The notes: generated by a model not told the origin, from the letters alone. A DNA stretch of 64,000 nt from Thermosyntropha sp. (GCF_017656155.1 NZ_JACDOH010000005.1:1-64000), one strand, 5' to 3'. Positions 33,061 to 42,579 are shown, counted from the first letter of the stretch. A program made the numbers and translations.

Positions 33061-33627
33061 TTATTGTTTTTTTTCATTAGCCAAAATCAACATGCGTGCA
33101 ATTTCACGCTTTGCCACCCCGTGATTCATACTTTCTCTTTGCAGCCAGCGATGGGCTTGGTCTTCATCCATGTCATATTTTTTCATAAGAATTCCTTTAG
33201 CTTTTTCCACCAGCTGGCGTGTTTTTAGCTCTTCTCTTAAGCGATCAATCTCTTTCTTAGCTGCATTTATTTTGTTTTGATAATAAAAAGAGACCTCAAC
33301 TACAGCTAAAAGCACATCCGGATTTATAGGTCTAATAATATGCGGATAATCCTGCGCAAAACATGTGGCATCATTATTTCTGGTTATAAATATTACTGAA
33401 CCCAAATTATCCCCCTCAATAATACCTGCTATTTCCTTCACATTACCCCCTTCAAGTTTAGAATCAATGATAACCAGGTCAGGATATAGGCTGCGGCATA
33501 CCCGCAAAAGCTCAAAAGTATTAATTGCCTCTGCCTGAACCTTAAAGCCTCCACAAATCAGTACATCTTTTATAAAATTGCGGCTCAATTGATTACTATC
33601 GCCAATCACAATGCTCCCTTCATCCAA
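33061..33627 (-). CDS. ANTAR-domain RNA-binding response regulator (NitR/NasT-like), antiterminator
   Basis: About 188 residues. The N-terminal receiver-like domain retains the phospho-acceptor Asp in [11 protein letters not shown] and the VIFITR segment, but the conserved Lys of the switch site is Arg (IIRPINPD). A coiled-coil follows ([21 protein letters not shown]), then an ANTAR domain ([39 protein letters not shown]). ANTAR proteins bind paired hexaloop hairpins in leader RNA and prevent terminator formation. Three such elements lie downstream in this cluster. A TTG start at 33627 with AGAGGTG eight bases before it is preferred; the ATG at 33663 lacks a good site. It is followed directly by glnA. 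Whether it is phosphorylated or senses a ligand is open; no partner kinase is adjacent. Confidence 0.9.
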   Translation of the reverse strand: MDEGSIVIGDSNQLSRNFIKDVLICGGFKVQAEAINTFELLRVCRSLYPDLVIIDSKLEGGNVKEIAGIIEGDNLGSVIFITRNNDATCFAQDYPHIIRPINPDVLLAVVEVSFYYQNKINAAKKEIDRLREELKTRQLVEKAKGILMKKYDMDEDQAHRWLQRESMNHGVAKREIARMLILANEKKQ

Positions 33628-33722
33628 AAATCTTTCACCTCTCTTCGGGGAAGCTACACCCATTTAAATATTTAAAACCTTGTGAACAAGCAACTCTTCA
33701 ACTTATATGGCCTTTTATTTCC

Positions 33723-33777
33723 AAAAAAAAGGGGCCACGGTATAAAGCCTTTCGACTGGCTTTACCCGGGTCCCCTT
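33723..33777 (-). terminator. Large terminator-like hairpin ahead of the ANTAR-glnA unit
   Basis: On the minus strand AAGGGG...CCCCTT closes an interrupted stem that includes GTAAAGCC/GGCTTTAT around a short loop, and eight T follow. It is 65 bases upstream of the ATG at 33663 and 150 after the prsA stop. It could end prsA transcription or act as a leader attenuator of ANTAR-glnA. No A1/G4 hexaloop was found overlapping it. Confidence 0.7.
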
Positions 33778-33944
33778 CGCCCTGACCAATTATTTTGTTT
33801 ACAATTTTATTTTAATCAATATATTTTAAAAAACAATATTTTAACCTGCAATATATTGTATACTTTAGAAATTCAGGTTATCTTTTGTTCAATACAGATT
33901 AATATCCGTAATATTAGCTGCATTCATGAGGACAATAAAAAATT

Positions 33945-34886
33945 TTATTCCTTTCTTTTATCAACTATATCTGCTTCATTTTTCAAATCCTGAAGATACT
34001 GCCTAAAAACCTCATTTTTTTCCTGTTCTAAAAGTTGATATTTTATTTCTTCTTTAACTTCTTCAAAAGAAGCCTTTTTAGCTTCACTTCTTTCTCCGGC
34101 CTTTATAATATGATACCCAAACTCAGTTTTAACCGGTTCTTTGGTAATCTCTCCCGGCGTTAATTTTAAGGCAGCTTCTTTAAATTCAGGCACAAAGTTA
34201 GTTTGTTCATTTACTATGCCTAAATCCCCGCCTTTTTCTTTGCTAGGGCATTTAGAATACTTTTTGGCAAGGTCTGCAAAATCCTGACCTTCAGCTATCT
34301 TTTTCAGAATTTCTCTGGCTTCAGTATCTGTGTCAACTAATATGTGATAAATACGGATACCTCCAGGTTCAGTAAATATCCTCTGATTATCTTCATAATA
34401 TTTTCTAACCTCTTCATCACTGACCTTAACATCTGAAGTAACCTTTTCTTTAAGCTCCATATACATTTTTTCTATCTTAAGCTGTCTCAAGAGTTCCTTT
34501 TCTGTTACTCCCATTTTGGCAATAAAATCTTTATACCCTTCCTCTCCTATCCTGTCTTTAAACGCCTTTAAATCATCTTCTACCTCTTTATCGGTAACCT
34601 TTATACCTTCTTTTTCAGCTTCCTGTTTAATTAAAACCTGCAAAACCAAATCATCGTAGGCTTTCTCCTTTATATTTTTCAAAATTTCTTTATCCTTTGC
34701 TTCATCGATACTTCCCATTTCCGACTCATAACCTTTTTTCAACATGTTATAATACCCATCAAACTGTTCTGCGGTAATATTTTCTCCATTCACTGTTGCT
34801 ATTACATTACTGTCACCTTTAGCAGCACATCCCGGTAAAATAAAACTTACAAGCAAAACTAAAATTAAAATAAGCCTTTTTTTCAT
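33945..34886 (-). CDS. PrsA-like lipoprotein peptidyl-prolyl isomerase
   Basis: A 313-residue exported foldase. The N-terminal lipoprotein signal ends in the lipobox LPGC, so the mature protein should be anchored to the outer face of the membrane. A SurA/PrsA-type N-terminal domain (ENITAEQFDGYYNMLKKG) follows. A parvulin domain (about residues 175-270) has GGIRIYHILVDTDTEAREILKKI and FGYHIIKAGERSEAKK. The ATG at 34886 has GGAGG nine bases upstream and starts MKKRLILIL; a frame extending to 35030 is rejected. It sits between gdhA and the ANTAR-glnA pair without an obvious functional link. Confidence 0.9.
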   Translation of the reverse strand: MKKRLILILVLLVSFILPGCAAKGDSNVIATVNGENITAEQFDGYYNMLKKGYESEMGSIDEAKDKEILKNIKEKAYDDLVLQVLIKQEAEKEGIKVTDKEVEDDLKAFKDRIGEEGYKDFIAKMGVTEKELLRQLKIEKMYMELKEKVTSDVKVSDEEVRKYYEDNQRIFTEPGGIRIYHILVDTDTEAREILKKIAEGQDFADLAKKYSKCPSKEKGGDLGIVNEQTNFVPEFKEAALKLTPGEITKEPVKTEFGYHIIKAGERSEAKKASFEEVKEEIKYQLLEQEKNEVFRQYLQDLKNEADIVDKRKE

Positions 34887-34941
34887 TTTTCTCATCCTCC
34901 CATCACAGCTAAAGGCAATTATAACATACTTCAACTTCAGG

Positions 34942-34971
34942 AAAAACAAAAAGGGAGCATAAAAGCTCCCT
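34942..34971 (-). terminator. Terminator after gdhA
   Basis: AGGGAGC (34952-34958) pairs with GCTCCCT (34965-34971) around a six-base loop. On the minus strand TTTTTGTTTTT follows. Confidence 0.85.
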
Positions 34972-34995
34972 AAAATCTGATTATTTATCCTAAAA

Positions 34996-36360
<1,365 letters not shown>

Positions 36361-36435
36361 TTATATTCTCAAATTATAAATTTTATATGGATAAAGTAAA
36401 TAGATTATCAAAAGATATATTGTATTCATAAGTTT

Positions 36436-37833
36436 TTATAAACTTCGCAAATATTTGTCAATGCTCAGAGCTGCCTTTTTACCTGCGCCCATTGCTAATA
36501 TAACTGTGGCAGCACCACTCACAATATCTCCTCCGGCAAAAACACCTGGTTTAGAAGTCTTTCCAGTCTGTTCATCTGCAATTATATTTCCTTTTTTATT
36601 TACCTGTAGCTGGTCAGTTGTTGCTGCGATCAGAGGATTAGGGCCCTGTCCAATCGCCATAATAACCGTATCCACTTTCAAACTGTATTCAGAACCCGGA
36701 ATAGGGACAGGTCTTCTTCTGCCCGATTCATCCGGCTCACCCAATTCATAATTTTGACATATAATTTCACATACCCGTCCCTCGTTATCTCCTTTTATTT
36801 CAACTGGACAGGACAGGAAGATAAACCGAACACCTTCTTCCTTAGCATGTTCAATCTCTTCCGCACGGGCTGGCATTTCCTTTTCCGTCCGCCGGTAAAT
36901 AATATAAGACTCTTCTACTCCCAGGCGTAAAGCAGTGCGGGCTGCATCCATAGCAACATTGCCTCCTCCAATAACTGCAACTCTTTTACCTGTTCTAATC
37001 GGGGTTAAATAATTCGGAAAATCATACGCTTTCATCAAGTTTACCCGAGTCAAAAATTCATTGGCTGAATAAACCCCGTTAAGATTTTCACCAGGAATAT
37101 CCATAAAATAAGGAAGCCCAGCCCCTGTTCCAATAAAAACTGCATGATACCCTTTTTCCCGCATAAGTTCATCAACTGTCCACAGTTTACCTATTACACT
37201 GTTAACTTCTATCTTTACTCCTAAAGCCTTAATATTTTCAATTTCCTTTGCCACTATCGATTTAGGTAAACGAAATTCAGGAATACCATAAACCAGAACT
37301 CCACCTGCTATATGGAGTGCTTCAAAAACAGTAACCTCATGTCCCATTTTGGCCAACTCAGCTGCACAGGTAAGGCCGGCCGGACCTGACCCTACCACTG
37401 CAACCCTGTAACCGGTTGGAGATTTTCTGGTATATTGCAATTCTCCATTAGCCAATTCATAGTCAGCTACAAATCTCTCTAATCTACCAATTGCCACGGG
37501 CTCATACTTTTTACCCAAAACGCACATTTTTTCGCACTGATTTTCCTGCGGACACACACGCCCACATACTGCAGGTAAACTGTTTTTTTCTTTGATTTTA
37601 GCAGCTGCAGCCAAATAATCCCTTTCTAAAATAAGCTTTATAAAAGCCGGAATATCTACTCCTACAGGACATCCTTCAACACATGAAGGTTTATTACACT
37701 GCAAACAACGCTCCGCTTCCTTTATAGCCAAATCTTCCGTATAACCAAGTGCAACCTCGTGAAAACTTTTTATACGCTTTTCAATCGGTAAAAGGGGCAT
37801 AGGATATTTGTTTTTTATTATCTCCCGAGGCAT
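36436..37833 (-). CDS. nfnB: NfnB-type / GltD-like flavoprotein (NADP-reducing subunit)
   Basis: A 465-residue GltD-family protein with N-terminal cysteine groups for [4Fe-4S] clusters (CLQCNKPSCVEGCPVGV and VCGRVCPQENQCEKMC). An FAD motif follows (VAVVGSGPAGLTCAAELAKMGHEVTVFEA), then an NADP motif (VAVIGGGNVAMDAARTALRLG) and a final GVFAGGDIVSGAATVILAMGAGK. Because it follows an NfnA-type partner by a one-base overlap, the pair is best read as NADH-dependent reduced ferredoxin:NADP oxidoreductase, an electron-bifurcating transhydrogenase. It could alternatively serve as a glutamate synthase small subunit. Confidence 0.88.
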   Translation of the reverse strand: MPREIIKNKYPMPLLPIEKRIKSFHEVALGYTEDLAIKEAERCLQCNKPSCVEGCPVGVDIPAFIKLILERDYLAAAAKIKEKNSLPAVCGRVCPQENQCEKMCVLGKKYEPVAIGRLERFVADYELANGELQYTRKSPTGYRVAVVGSGPAGLTCAAELAKMGHEVTVFEALHIAGGVLVYGIPEFRLPKSIVAKEIENIKALGVKIEVNSVIGKLWTVDELMREKGYHAVFIGTGAGLPYFMDIPGENLNGVYSANEFLTRVNLMKAYDFPNYLTPIRTGKRVAVIGGGNVAMDAARTALRLGVEESYIIYRRTEKEMPARAEEIEHAKEEGVRFIFLSCPVEIKGDNEGRVCEIICQNYELGEPDESGRRRPVPIPGSEYSLKVDTVIMAIGQGPNPLIAATTDQLQVNKKGNIIADEQTGKTSKPGVFAGGDIVSGAATVILAMGAGKKAALSIDKYLRSL

Positions 37834-38675
37834 TATTTCTCACCTCCTTGACAACAGCGGCAGCCCAATGAAGTTAAAGCTATTTTTTCCTCTCTCTCGA
37901 ACATCTTGAGACGCCTTTTCGCATTTTCCCAGTCTACCAGATGTCCATCAAACTCAGGCCCATCCACACATGCAAACTTCACTTCATCCCCTATCTGAAC
38001 CCGACAAGCGCCGCACATCCCGGTTCCATCTAACATGATTGGATTAAGGCTTACTAAAGTTTTAATTCCCTTCTCCTTAGTAATCCTAGACACAGCTTCC
38101 ATCATCTGAATCGGCCCTATCGCCATCACCATATTTATTTCTTCTTTATCCATGATTTCAGTCAAAACTTCGGTAACAAATCCTTTTCGCCCATAACTCC
38201 CATCATCAGTTGTTACATAAAACTCATCGCTTACTTCATCCATTTTATCCAGCCATATAAGATAATCCGCACTCCTCGCGCCAATAATGGAAATTATCCG
38301 GTTTCCTTTCATATGCAATGCACGAGTAATCGGGTATATAGGAGCAACTCCAACTCCTCCGCCTACACATATTACAGTTCCATAAAAATCAATCTCAGAT
38401 TCCCGACCTAAAGGTCCTACTAAATCTAAAATCATATCTCCGACTTCCATTTTACCCAAATCCTGTGTAGAACGACCCACTTCCTGAAATATAATAGTTA
38501 TTGTTCCCTCCCTCTTATCACTGTCAGCAATAGTTAAAGGAATTCTCTCTCCGTATTCATCTTTGCGAACAATTACAAACTGTCCTGGCTTTGCTTTTTG
38601 GGCAATAGACGGAGCATCGATCATAAACATTTTAATTCCCGGCGCTAATAGAATCTTATCCTTTATCGTATACAT
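37833..38675 (-). CDS. nfnA: NfnA-type FAD/[2Fe-2S] subunit of transhydrogenase
   Basis: A 280-residue ferredoxin-NADP reductase-fold protein like dihydroorotate dehydrogenase electron-transfer subunits. The FAD domain has PGQFVIVRKDEYGERIPLTIAD and VICVGGGVGVAPIYPITRAL. A C-terminal cysteine set (TGMCGACRVQIGDEVKFACVDGPEFDGHLVDW) binds a [2Fe-2S] cluster. A further CRCC near the end (LGCRCCQGG) may add a ligand. Paired with the GltD-like gene it should form NfnAB, balancing ferredoxin, NADH and NADPH pools in fermentative or syntrophic metabolism. Confidence 0.88.
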   Translation of the reverse strand: MYTIKDKILLAPGIKMFMIDAPSIAQKAKPGQFVIVRKDEYGERIPLTIADSDKREGTITIIFQEVGRSTQDLGKMEVGDMILDLVGPLGRESEIDFYGTVICVGGGVGVAPIYPITRALHMKGNRIISIIGARSADYLIWLDKMDEVSDEFYVTTDDGSYGRKGFVTEVLTEIMDKEEINMVMAIGPIQMMEAVSRITKEKGIKTLVSLNPIMLDGTGMCGACRVQIGDEVKFACVDGPEFDGHLVDWENAKRRLKMFEREEKIALTSLGCRCCQGGEK

Positions 38676-38763
38676 AAAATCCCCCCCATTTAATAATTTT
38701 AAATATAATTCTTAAGCCTTTTATTTCAATTGTAAATACTCAAACAACAAATTATACTGTATA

Positions 38764-38803
38764 CCTAATATTTATTAAAAAAAGCCGGCCTAATATTTAT
38801 TAA
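38764..38803. repeat. 15-bp direct repeat upstream of nfnA
   Basis: CCTAATATTTATTAA occurs at 38764-38778 and again at 38789-38803, a 25-base period, about 90-130 bases upstream of the nfnA start. Spacing close to two helical turns is compatible with a tandem regulator site. Confidence 0.55.
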
Positions 38804-39082
38804 GTTATTATTTTTTTATCTTGTGATTTTTTTCTTTATTTGCCTTAAATCCTGCTTGTTCTGTCAATATCACAGCATAATCAGTCCAACACCCTTTGAA
38901 AAAAAATTTACTTTATGATATAAATTATCATAACAGCTTACAAATTGGTATTTTTATTAGGTTAATATGATATAGAGAAAAAATACAATTTTTTGCTTTT
39001 GTGAATACAATAGCAAAATGTGAATATCATACCCTGTAAATTACGAAAAAAGCAAGATTAGCTGCCAAATGCTCTGAATAAA

Positions 39083-39111
39083 TTGTATACAAAGCCATAT
39101 CATATTAAAAT
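39083..39111 (+). promoter_or_regulatory. Promoter of the ribbon-helix-helix gene with a palindromic -35
   Basis: TTGTAT (39083-39088) and TAAAAT (39106-39111) are spaced by 17 bases. The -35 lies in the palindrome TTGTATACAA (39083-39092), a possible autoregulatory site for the small DNA-binding protein. Confidence 0.45.
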
Positions 39112-39163
39112 TTAAATAAAAGCAAGGTACGGAAAGCTTACCAATGAAAGGAGGTAGTAAGAC

Positions 39164-39349
39164 ATGAAGTATATTTCAGTAGTAGTACCTGAAGAAATTG
39201 ACCGTGAGTTGCGCTTTGCCTGTGCAGATCAAGCAACCACAAAATCACGCCTGGTAAGAAAATTAATTGAAGATTATCTGGAAGAATGGCGTAAAGAATT
39301 TGAAAAAAAAGGAATCCCCCTCCCCACTGAAGAACCAAAAGAAGAGTAA
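39164..39349 (+). CDS. Small ribbon-helix-helix (CopG/Arc-like) protein
   Basis: A 61-residue protein. A short N-terminal strand (YISVVVPEEIDRELR) and two helices (TTKSRLVRKLIEDYLEEWRKEF) give the ribbon-helix-helix pattern of small dimeric repressors; the C-terminus is acidic and proline-rich. AAGGAGG precedes the ATG. No toxin gene follows, because a terminator comes immediately after, so it is not an evident antitoxin. It may regulate its own palindromic promoter or a distant target. Confidence 0.75.
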   Translation: MKYISVVVPEEIDRELRFACADQATTKSRLVRKLIEDYLEEWRKEFEKKGIPLPTEEPKEE

Positions 39350-39355
39350 TTTTCG

Positions 39356-39387
39356 GCCTGCCTTACTCAAAAAGGCAGGCTATTTTT
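39356..39387 (+). terminator. Terminator after the ribbon-helix-helix gene
   Basis: GCCTGCCTT (39356-39364) pairs with AAGGCAGGC (39372-39380), followed by TATTTTTATTT. Confidence 0.9.
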
Positions 39388-39633
39388 ATTTCTCCTGCTA
39401 TGTAAAAATAATCCTTTCTATACTCCCCAACCTTTTTTACCATGTCTCCCAACTTTCATTATTCATAAAATTTTATTTTTTTGTATTTTCATATTTCATG
39501 AAAATTTATTTATTTTCCTTGCTAATTTATCTTTTTTCAAATTATTGCTAATTTGTTTGTAATAGTATGTTATGTTAATATGTTATTAAGATAACAGTAT
39601 GTTATGTTTTTGTGATATGTAGGGGGGATCAAA

Positions 39634-39732
39634 ATGTTAACTGTAGCTGCTGGTTTGGCTATCGGAATTTCATTGATAAGCGGCACATTAAGCATGCTTT
39701 ATGTATTTAAGAGGGTCTATCTGGAATCGTAA
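39634..39732 (+). CDS. Tiny membrane protein (32 residues)
   Basis: A short frame with a strong site (AGGGGGGATCAAA before the ATG) encodes MLTVAAGLAIGISLISGTL followed by SMLYVFKRVYLES. It is one hydrophobic span with a basic, Tyr-rich end. The next gene (39791) has an almost identical ribosome-binding context, suggesting a two-gene unit of small membrane proteins. No family was recognised. The context of strong initiation signals and a terminator after the pair favours a real gene. Confidence 0.5.
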   Translation: MLTVAAGLAIGISLISGTLSMLYVFKRVYLES

Positions 39733-39790
39733 TATTTTATATGCCAAACAATAACAGGCCGGAAAAAATTTTAACAAAGGGGGGATTAAA

Positions 39791-40036
39791 TTGACGGAAA
39801 TGCAACAGGTTTTTCTTTTCTATACCTTTGTTTATTTCTTGGTCAAAGGAGCAATATATATAGCTATATATATAGCAACTATAATCATTGAGAAAAAAGC
39901 CCGTGAAAAACATGCACTTCTGCAAGCTTATTTAACCCATAAAAGAGCTGATGAAAAACAAAGATGGCAGGTGGCTTATGCTTTATACAACAAACGGCAT
40001 AAAAAAACCAAAACTATGTGGAAAAAAGCTGCTTAA
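39791..40036 (+). CDS. Small membrane protein with basic tail
   Basis: An 81-residue protein probably starting at TTG (39791), with GGGGGGATTAAA directly upstream; an ATG three codons later is possible. Residues 8-35 are hydrophobic (FLFYTFVYFLVKGAIYIAIYIATIII), with one central Lys that may split them into two short spans. The rest is strongly basic and helical (KKAREKHALLQAYLTHKRADEKQRW, ending HKKTKTMWKKAA). It could bind membrane and nucleic acid or anionic lipid, but function is unknown. A terminator follows. Confidence 0.55.
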   Translation: MTEMQQVFLFYTFVYFLVKGAIYIAIYIATIIIEKKAREKHALLQAYLTHKRADEKQRWQVAYALYNKRHKKTKTMWKKAA

Positions 40037-40043
40037 AACCATT

Positions 40044-40078
40044 AAAAAAGGGACTAACAGAAGTCAGCCCCTTTTTTT
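40044..40078 (+). terminator. Terminator after the small membrane-protein pair
   Basis: A-rich left arm and GGGACT...AGTC...CCCC pairing, followed by a seven-T run. The stem is interrupted. It also faces the convergent ridA gene. Confidence 0.65.
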
Positions 40079-40084
40079 CTTGTT

Positions 40085-40543
40085 CTATTTTACCTTAACA
40101 ATCATTTCTACTTCACAGGCTGCATTTAAAGGCAAAGCATTTACTCCCACTGCAGCCCTTGTATGTTTTCCCCGCTCGCCAAAAATCTTTTCTACAAGCT
40201 CAGATGCCCCGTTTAAAACCTGTGGCTGTTCATAAAAATCGTCTGTACTTTGAACATACCCGGTTATTTTTACTATTTGATCAATATCATCAAAGGAATC
40301 AAGGCAGCTTTTCAAAGCAGCCAAACAGTTTATTAAACAAATTTCAGCTGCTTTTCTTCCTTCTTCTAGTGAAAGATCGCGTCCCAATTTTCCGGCATAA
40401 ACCAGCTCACCTTCTTTTATCGGCAACTGTCCCGATATATATACAAATTCTCCGGATTTAAGAGCAGGCACATAAGCTGCCAAAGGTCTAGCTGCTTCAG
40501 GAACAGCTATTCCCAACTCTTTTAGCCTTTCTTCCACTTTCAC
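40085..40543 (-). CDS. ridA: RidA/YjgF-family protein
   Basis: A 152-residue RidA-family protein. Landmarks are SGEFVYISGQLPIKEGELVYAGKLGRDLSLEEGRKAAEICLINCLAALKSCL and the C-terminal RAAVGVNALPLNAACEVEMIVKV, where the expected Arg-containing imine-deaminase motif would be (RTRAAVG-like, seen as HTRAAVG). Members hydrolyse reactive enamine/imine intermediates. This one belongs to the slightly longer subgroup with unclear substrate. It lies 12 bases after the cation antiporter gene, with likely cotranscription. Confidence 0.9.
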   Translation of the reverse strand: MKVEERLKELGIAVPEAARPLAAYVPALKSGEFVYISGQLPIKEGELVYAGKLGRDLSLEEGRKAAEICLINCLAALKSCLDSFDDIDQIVKITGYVQSTDDFYEQPQVLNGASELVEKIFGERGKHTRAAVGVNALPLNAACEVEMIVKVK

Positions 40544-40555
40544 TTTTAAAACCTC

Positions 40556-41569
40556 CTATCTGATAATCCCTTCTACAACTGTAAATATAAACAAACCATA
40601 AAAAAGACCGCCTAAAAGCAAAGTCCCTGCACTTATAACTTTGCGCTTGCGCAGTTCAAAAAATATAACTCCGGCAGAAGCTAGAGCGATAAGTGCAGCC
40701 AAAAACATTCCTCCCCCTTTAAGCTGCCAGTTGGTGAGAAAAATCCCGATAGCCGGTATAAGTGAGCTTTGAAAAACCATAGCACCTGTAATATTGCCCA
40801 AGGCCAAGGTATCTTTATCCCTTGAAATCCAGATTATGCTGTTGAATTTCTCCGGCAATTCGGTGGCAACCGGAGCAATTATAAGGGCCAGGATAAATGC
40901 AGGAACTCCATACATAACTGCTATTTCTTTAACTGAACCTACAAATAAATTGGCGCCCCATATTATCAGCACCAAGGCTACTAAAACCTGAAGAATAATT
41001 CTACTTAAAGTAGGTGAGGAACTTTTCCGATCAAAATAAAACACTGGTAAACAATGATCCGCATCTTCTTCCCTTTCCTCACTTATAAGCACAAAGAGAT
41101 AATATATATATGAAATAACCATAAATCCAGCAATTATAAGCTGCCAGTAGCGAAGTTCATGAGGAATAAAACCAGTTAAGACTGCAGCTGCAAAGACTAT
41201 AAGAAAAAAACCTAAATCACGCGACATTGTTTCATAATCAGCTACTACTGTTCTGCCGCTCTCACGCCTAGAGCTAAAAACAATAACTGACATACCTGCC
41301 ACAAACATGGCTAAAGTAGAAAGCATCAAAGGAGCTCCTAAAATTGCACCTATACCTATCTCATGCCCGGCTGTTCCGTGTCCGAATAAAATAGCAATCA
41401 AAGGTATCATAGTTTCCGGCAAGGCAGTTCCTACCGCTGCCAGCACACTCCCTACCGCACCTTCCGAAAGGTTAAGCTTAGCCCCAAGCCATTCAATTCC
41501 GTTAACAAAAACCTCAGCTCCGATAAGAATTATTCCCAGGCTGATGATTAAAACAGCTATACTGCTCAT
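40556..41569 (-). CDS. Sodium/calcium exchanger-family antiporter
   Basis: A 337-residue CaCA-superfamily membrane protein with about ten segments and the two internally repeated alpha motifs: GSVLAAVGTALPETMIPLIAILFG in the first half and LIIAPVATELPEKFNSIIWISRD in the second. The acidic residues in TALPE and ATELPE are the cation-binding ones. Ion specificity (Na/Ca or H/Ca) is not readable. It begins with MSSIAVLIISLGIILIGAE and is the upstream partner of ridA. Confidence 0.9.
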   Translation of the reverse strand: MSSIAVLIISLGIILIGAEVFVNGIEWLGAKLNLSEGAVGSVLAAVGTALPETMIPLIAILFGHGTAGHEIGIGAILGAPLMLSTLAMFVAGMSVIVFSSRRESGRTVVADYETMSRDLGFFLIVFAAAVLTGFIPHELRYWQLIIAGFMVISYIYYLFVLISEEREEDADHCLPVFYFDRKSSSPTLSRIILQVLVALVLIIWGANLFVGSVKEIAVMYGVPAFILALIIAPVATELPEKFNSIIWISRDKDTLALGNITGAMVFQSSLIPAIGIFLTNWQLKGGGMFLAALIALASAGVIFFELRKRKVISAGTLLLGGLFYGLFIFTVVEGIIR

Positions 41570-41772
41570 CGCTTTTCTCCTTTCTTGATTCCTGTTAAAA
41601 ACTGAATTGGACTATAATTTATCATCTTTAAATTCCTCTAATTTGTTATTAAATCACTAATTATGCTTTAAATCAAGACAAAAGCTTTTTCTGGAATTTG
41701 CAAATGCTTAAGGGTAAAATAGGAAAGGATAATTAAAGTAATAAGAAACCTATTTCAATGGAGGTTAAAGTT

Positions 41773-42579
41773 ATGCGTTTTTATGCTGATTACCATGTAC
41801 ATACTGATTTTTCCGGTGATTGCAACACTTCTATGGAAGAAATGATTAAAAAAGCAATAAAACTGGGCTTAAAAGAATTAGCCTTTACCGATCATGTCGA
41901 CTACGATTACCCTGACCCCAGTTTTGAGGCGATAGATTATAATACCTACACTAAATTTTTCGAAGAGCTTAAATCAAAATATGAGAAAAAAATAAATCTG
42001 CTCCTCGGAGTAGAAGTAGGATATCAGCCTCATATCAAAAAAAACATAGAAGAACTTCTTCAAACTTATCCTTTTGACTTCGTCATCTGTTCTACCCACA
42101 TGGCAGATCGCCTGGATTTTTATACCGGAGACTTCTTTCAGGCTAAAAATCAGAATGAATCTTACCGCAGATACTTTGAAAATGTCCTAGATGCAGTTAA
42201 CCAGTTTCAAAACTATGATGTATACGGCCATCTAGACTTCATCGTTCGATATGGAAACTTTAAAAGCAAAACCCTGGCTTATGCAGATTTTAAAGATATA
42301 ATTGATGAAATTTTGCGCAAAATCATAGCCAACGGTTCAGGAATAGAAATAAATACTTCCGGCTACCGCTATAAACTTAATCAGCTTCATCCTCAAACTG
42401 AAATTGTCAAAAGGTACAAGGAATTAGGCGGAGAAATTATAACCGTAGGCTCTGACGCCCACAGAGCAGAAGATTTATGTTCTCATTTCGATATCGCATA
42501 TGCCCTGTTAGAAAAGCTTGATATAAAATATATCGCAACTTATCGCCAGCGCAAATGCAGTTTTGTAAAAATATTCTAA
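41773..42579 (+). CDS. PHP-domain histidinol-phosphatase-like phosphoesterase
   Basis: A 268-residue PHP-domain protein of the HisJ/HisK type. Metal ligands are visible in DYHVHTDFSGDC, LAFTDHVDY, GVEVGYQ, CSTHMAD, YGHLDFIVRYG and VGSDAHRAED. Such enzymes dephosphorylate histidinol phosphate, but related ones act on other sugars or nucleotides. No his genes are adjacent. The ATG at 41773 is used because GGAGG lies eight bases upstream. The annotated-looking ATG at 41758 overlaps that ribosome-binding site. Confidence 0.88.
   Translation: MRFYADYHVHTDFSGDCNTSMEEMIKKAIKLGLKELAFTDHVDYDYPDPSFEAIDYNTYTKFFEELKSKYEKKINLLLGVEVGYQPHIKKNIEELLQTYPFDFVICSTHMADRLDFYTGDFFQAKNQNESYRRYFENVLDAVNQFQNYDVYGHLDFIVRYGNFKSKTLAYADFKDIIDEILRKIIANGSGIEINTSGYRYKLNQLHPQTEIVKRYKELGGEIITVGSDAHRAEDLCSHFDIAYALLEKLDIKYIATYRQRKCSFVKIF

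Larger units (their letters stand above)
38676..39163. other. Divergent intergenic region between nfnA and the RHH gene
   Basis: This 488-base AT-rich stretch has no credible gene. It holds a 15-bp direct repeat near nfnA (38764-38803), a promoter for the plus-strand gene (39083-39111), and otherwise low-complexity AT sequence. No terminator or known riboswitch was recognised. Confidence 0.6.

Noticed and set aside
38764-38803. The direct repeat considered as a CRISPR remnant
   Set aside because: There are only two 15-base units with a 10-base gap, and no cas genes or further repeats.
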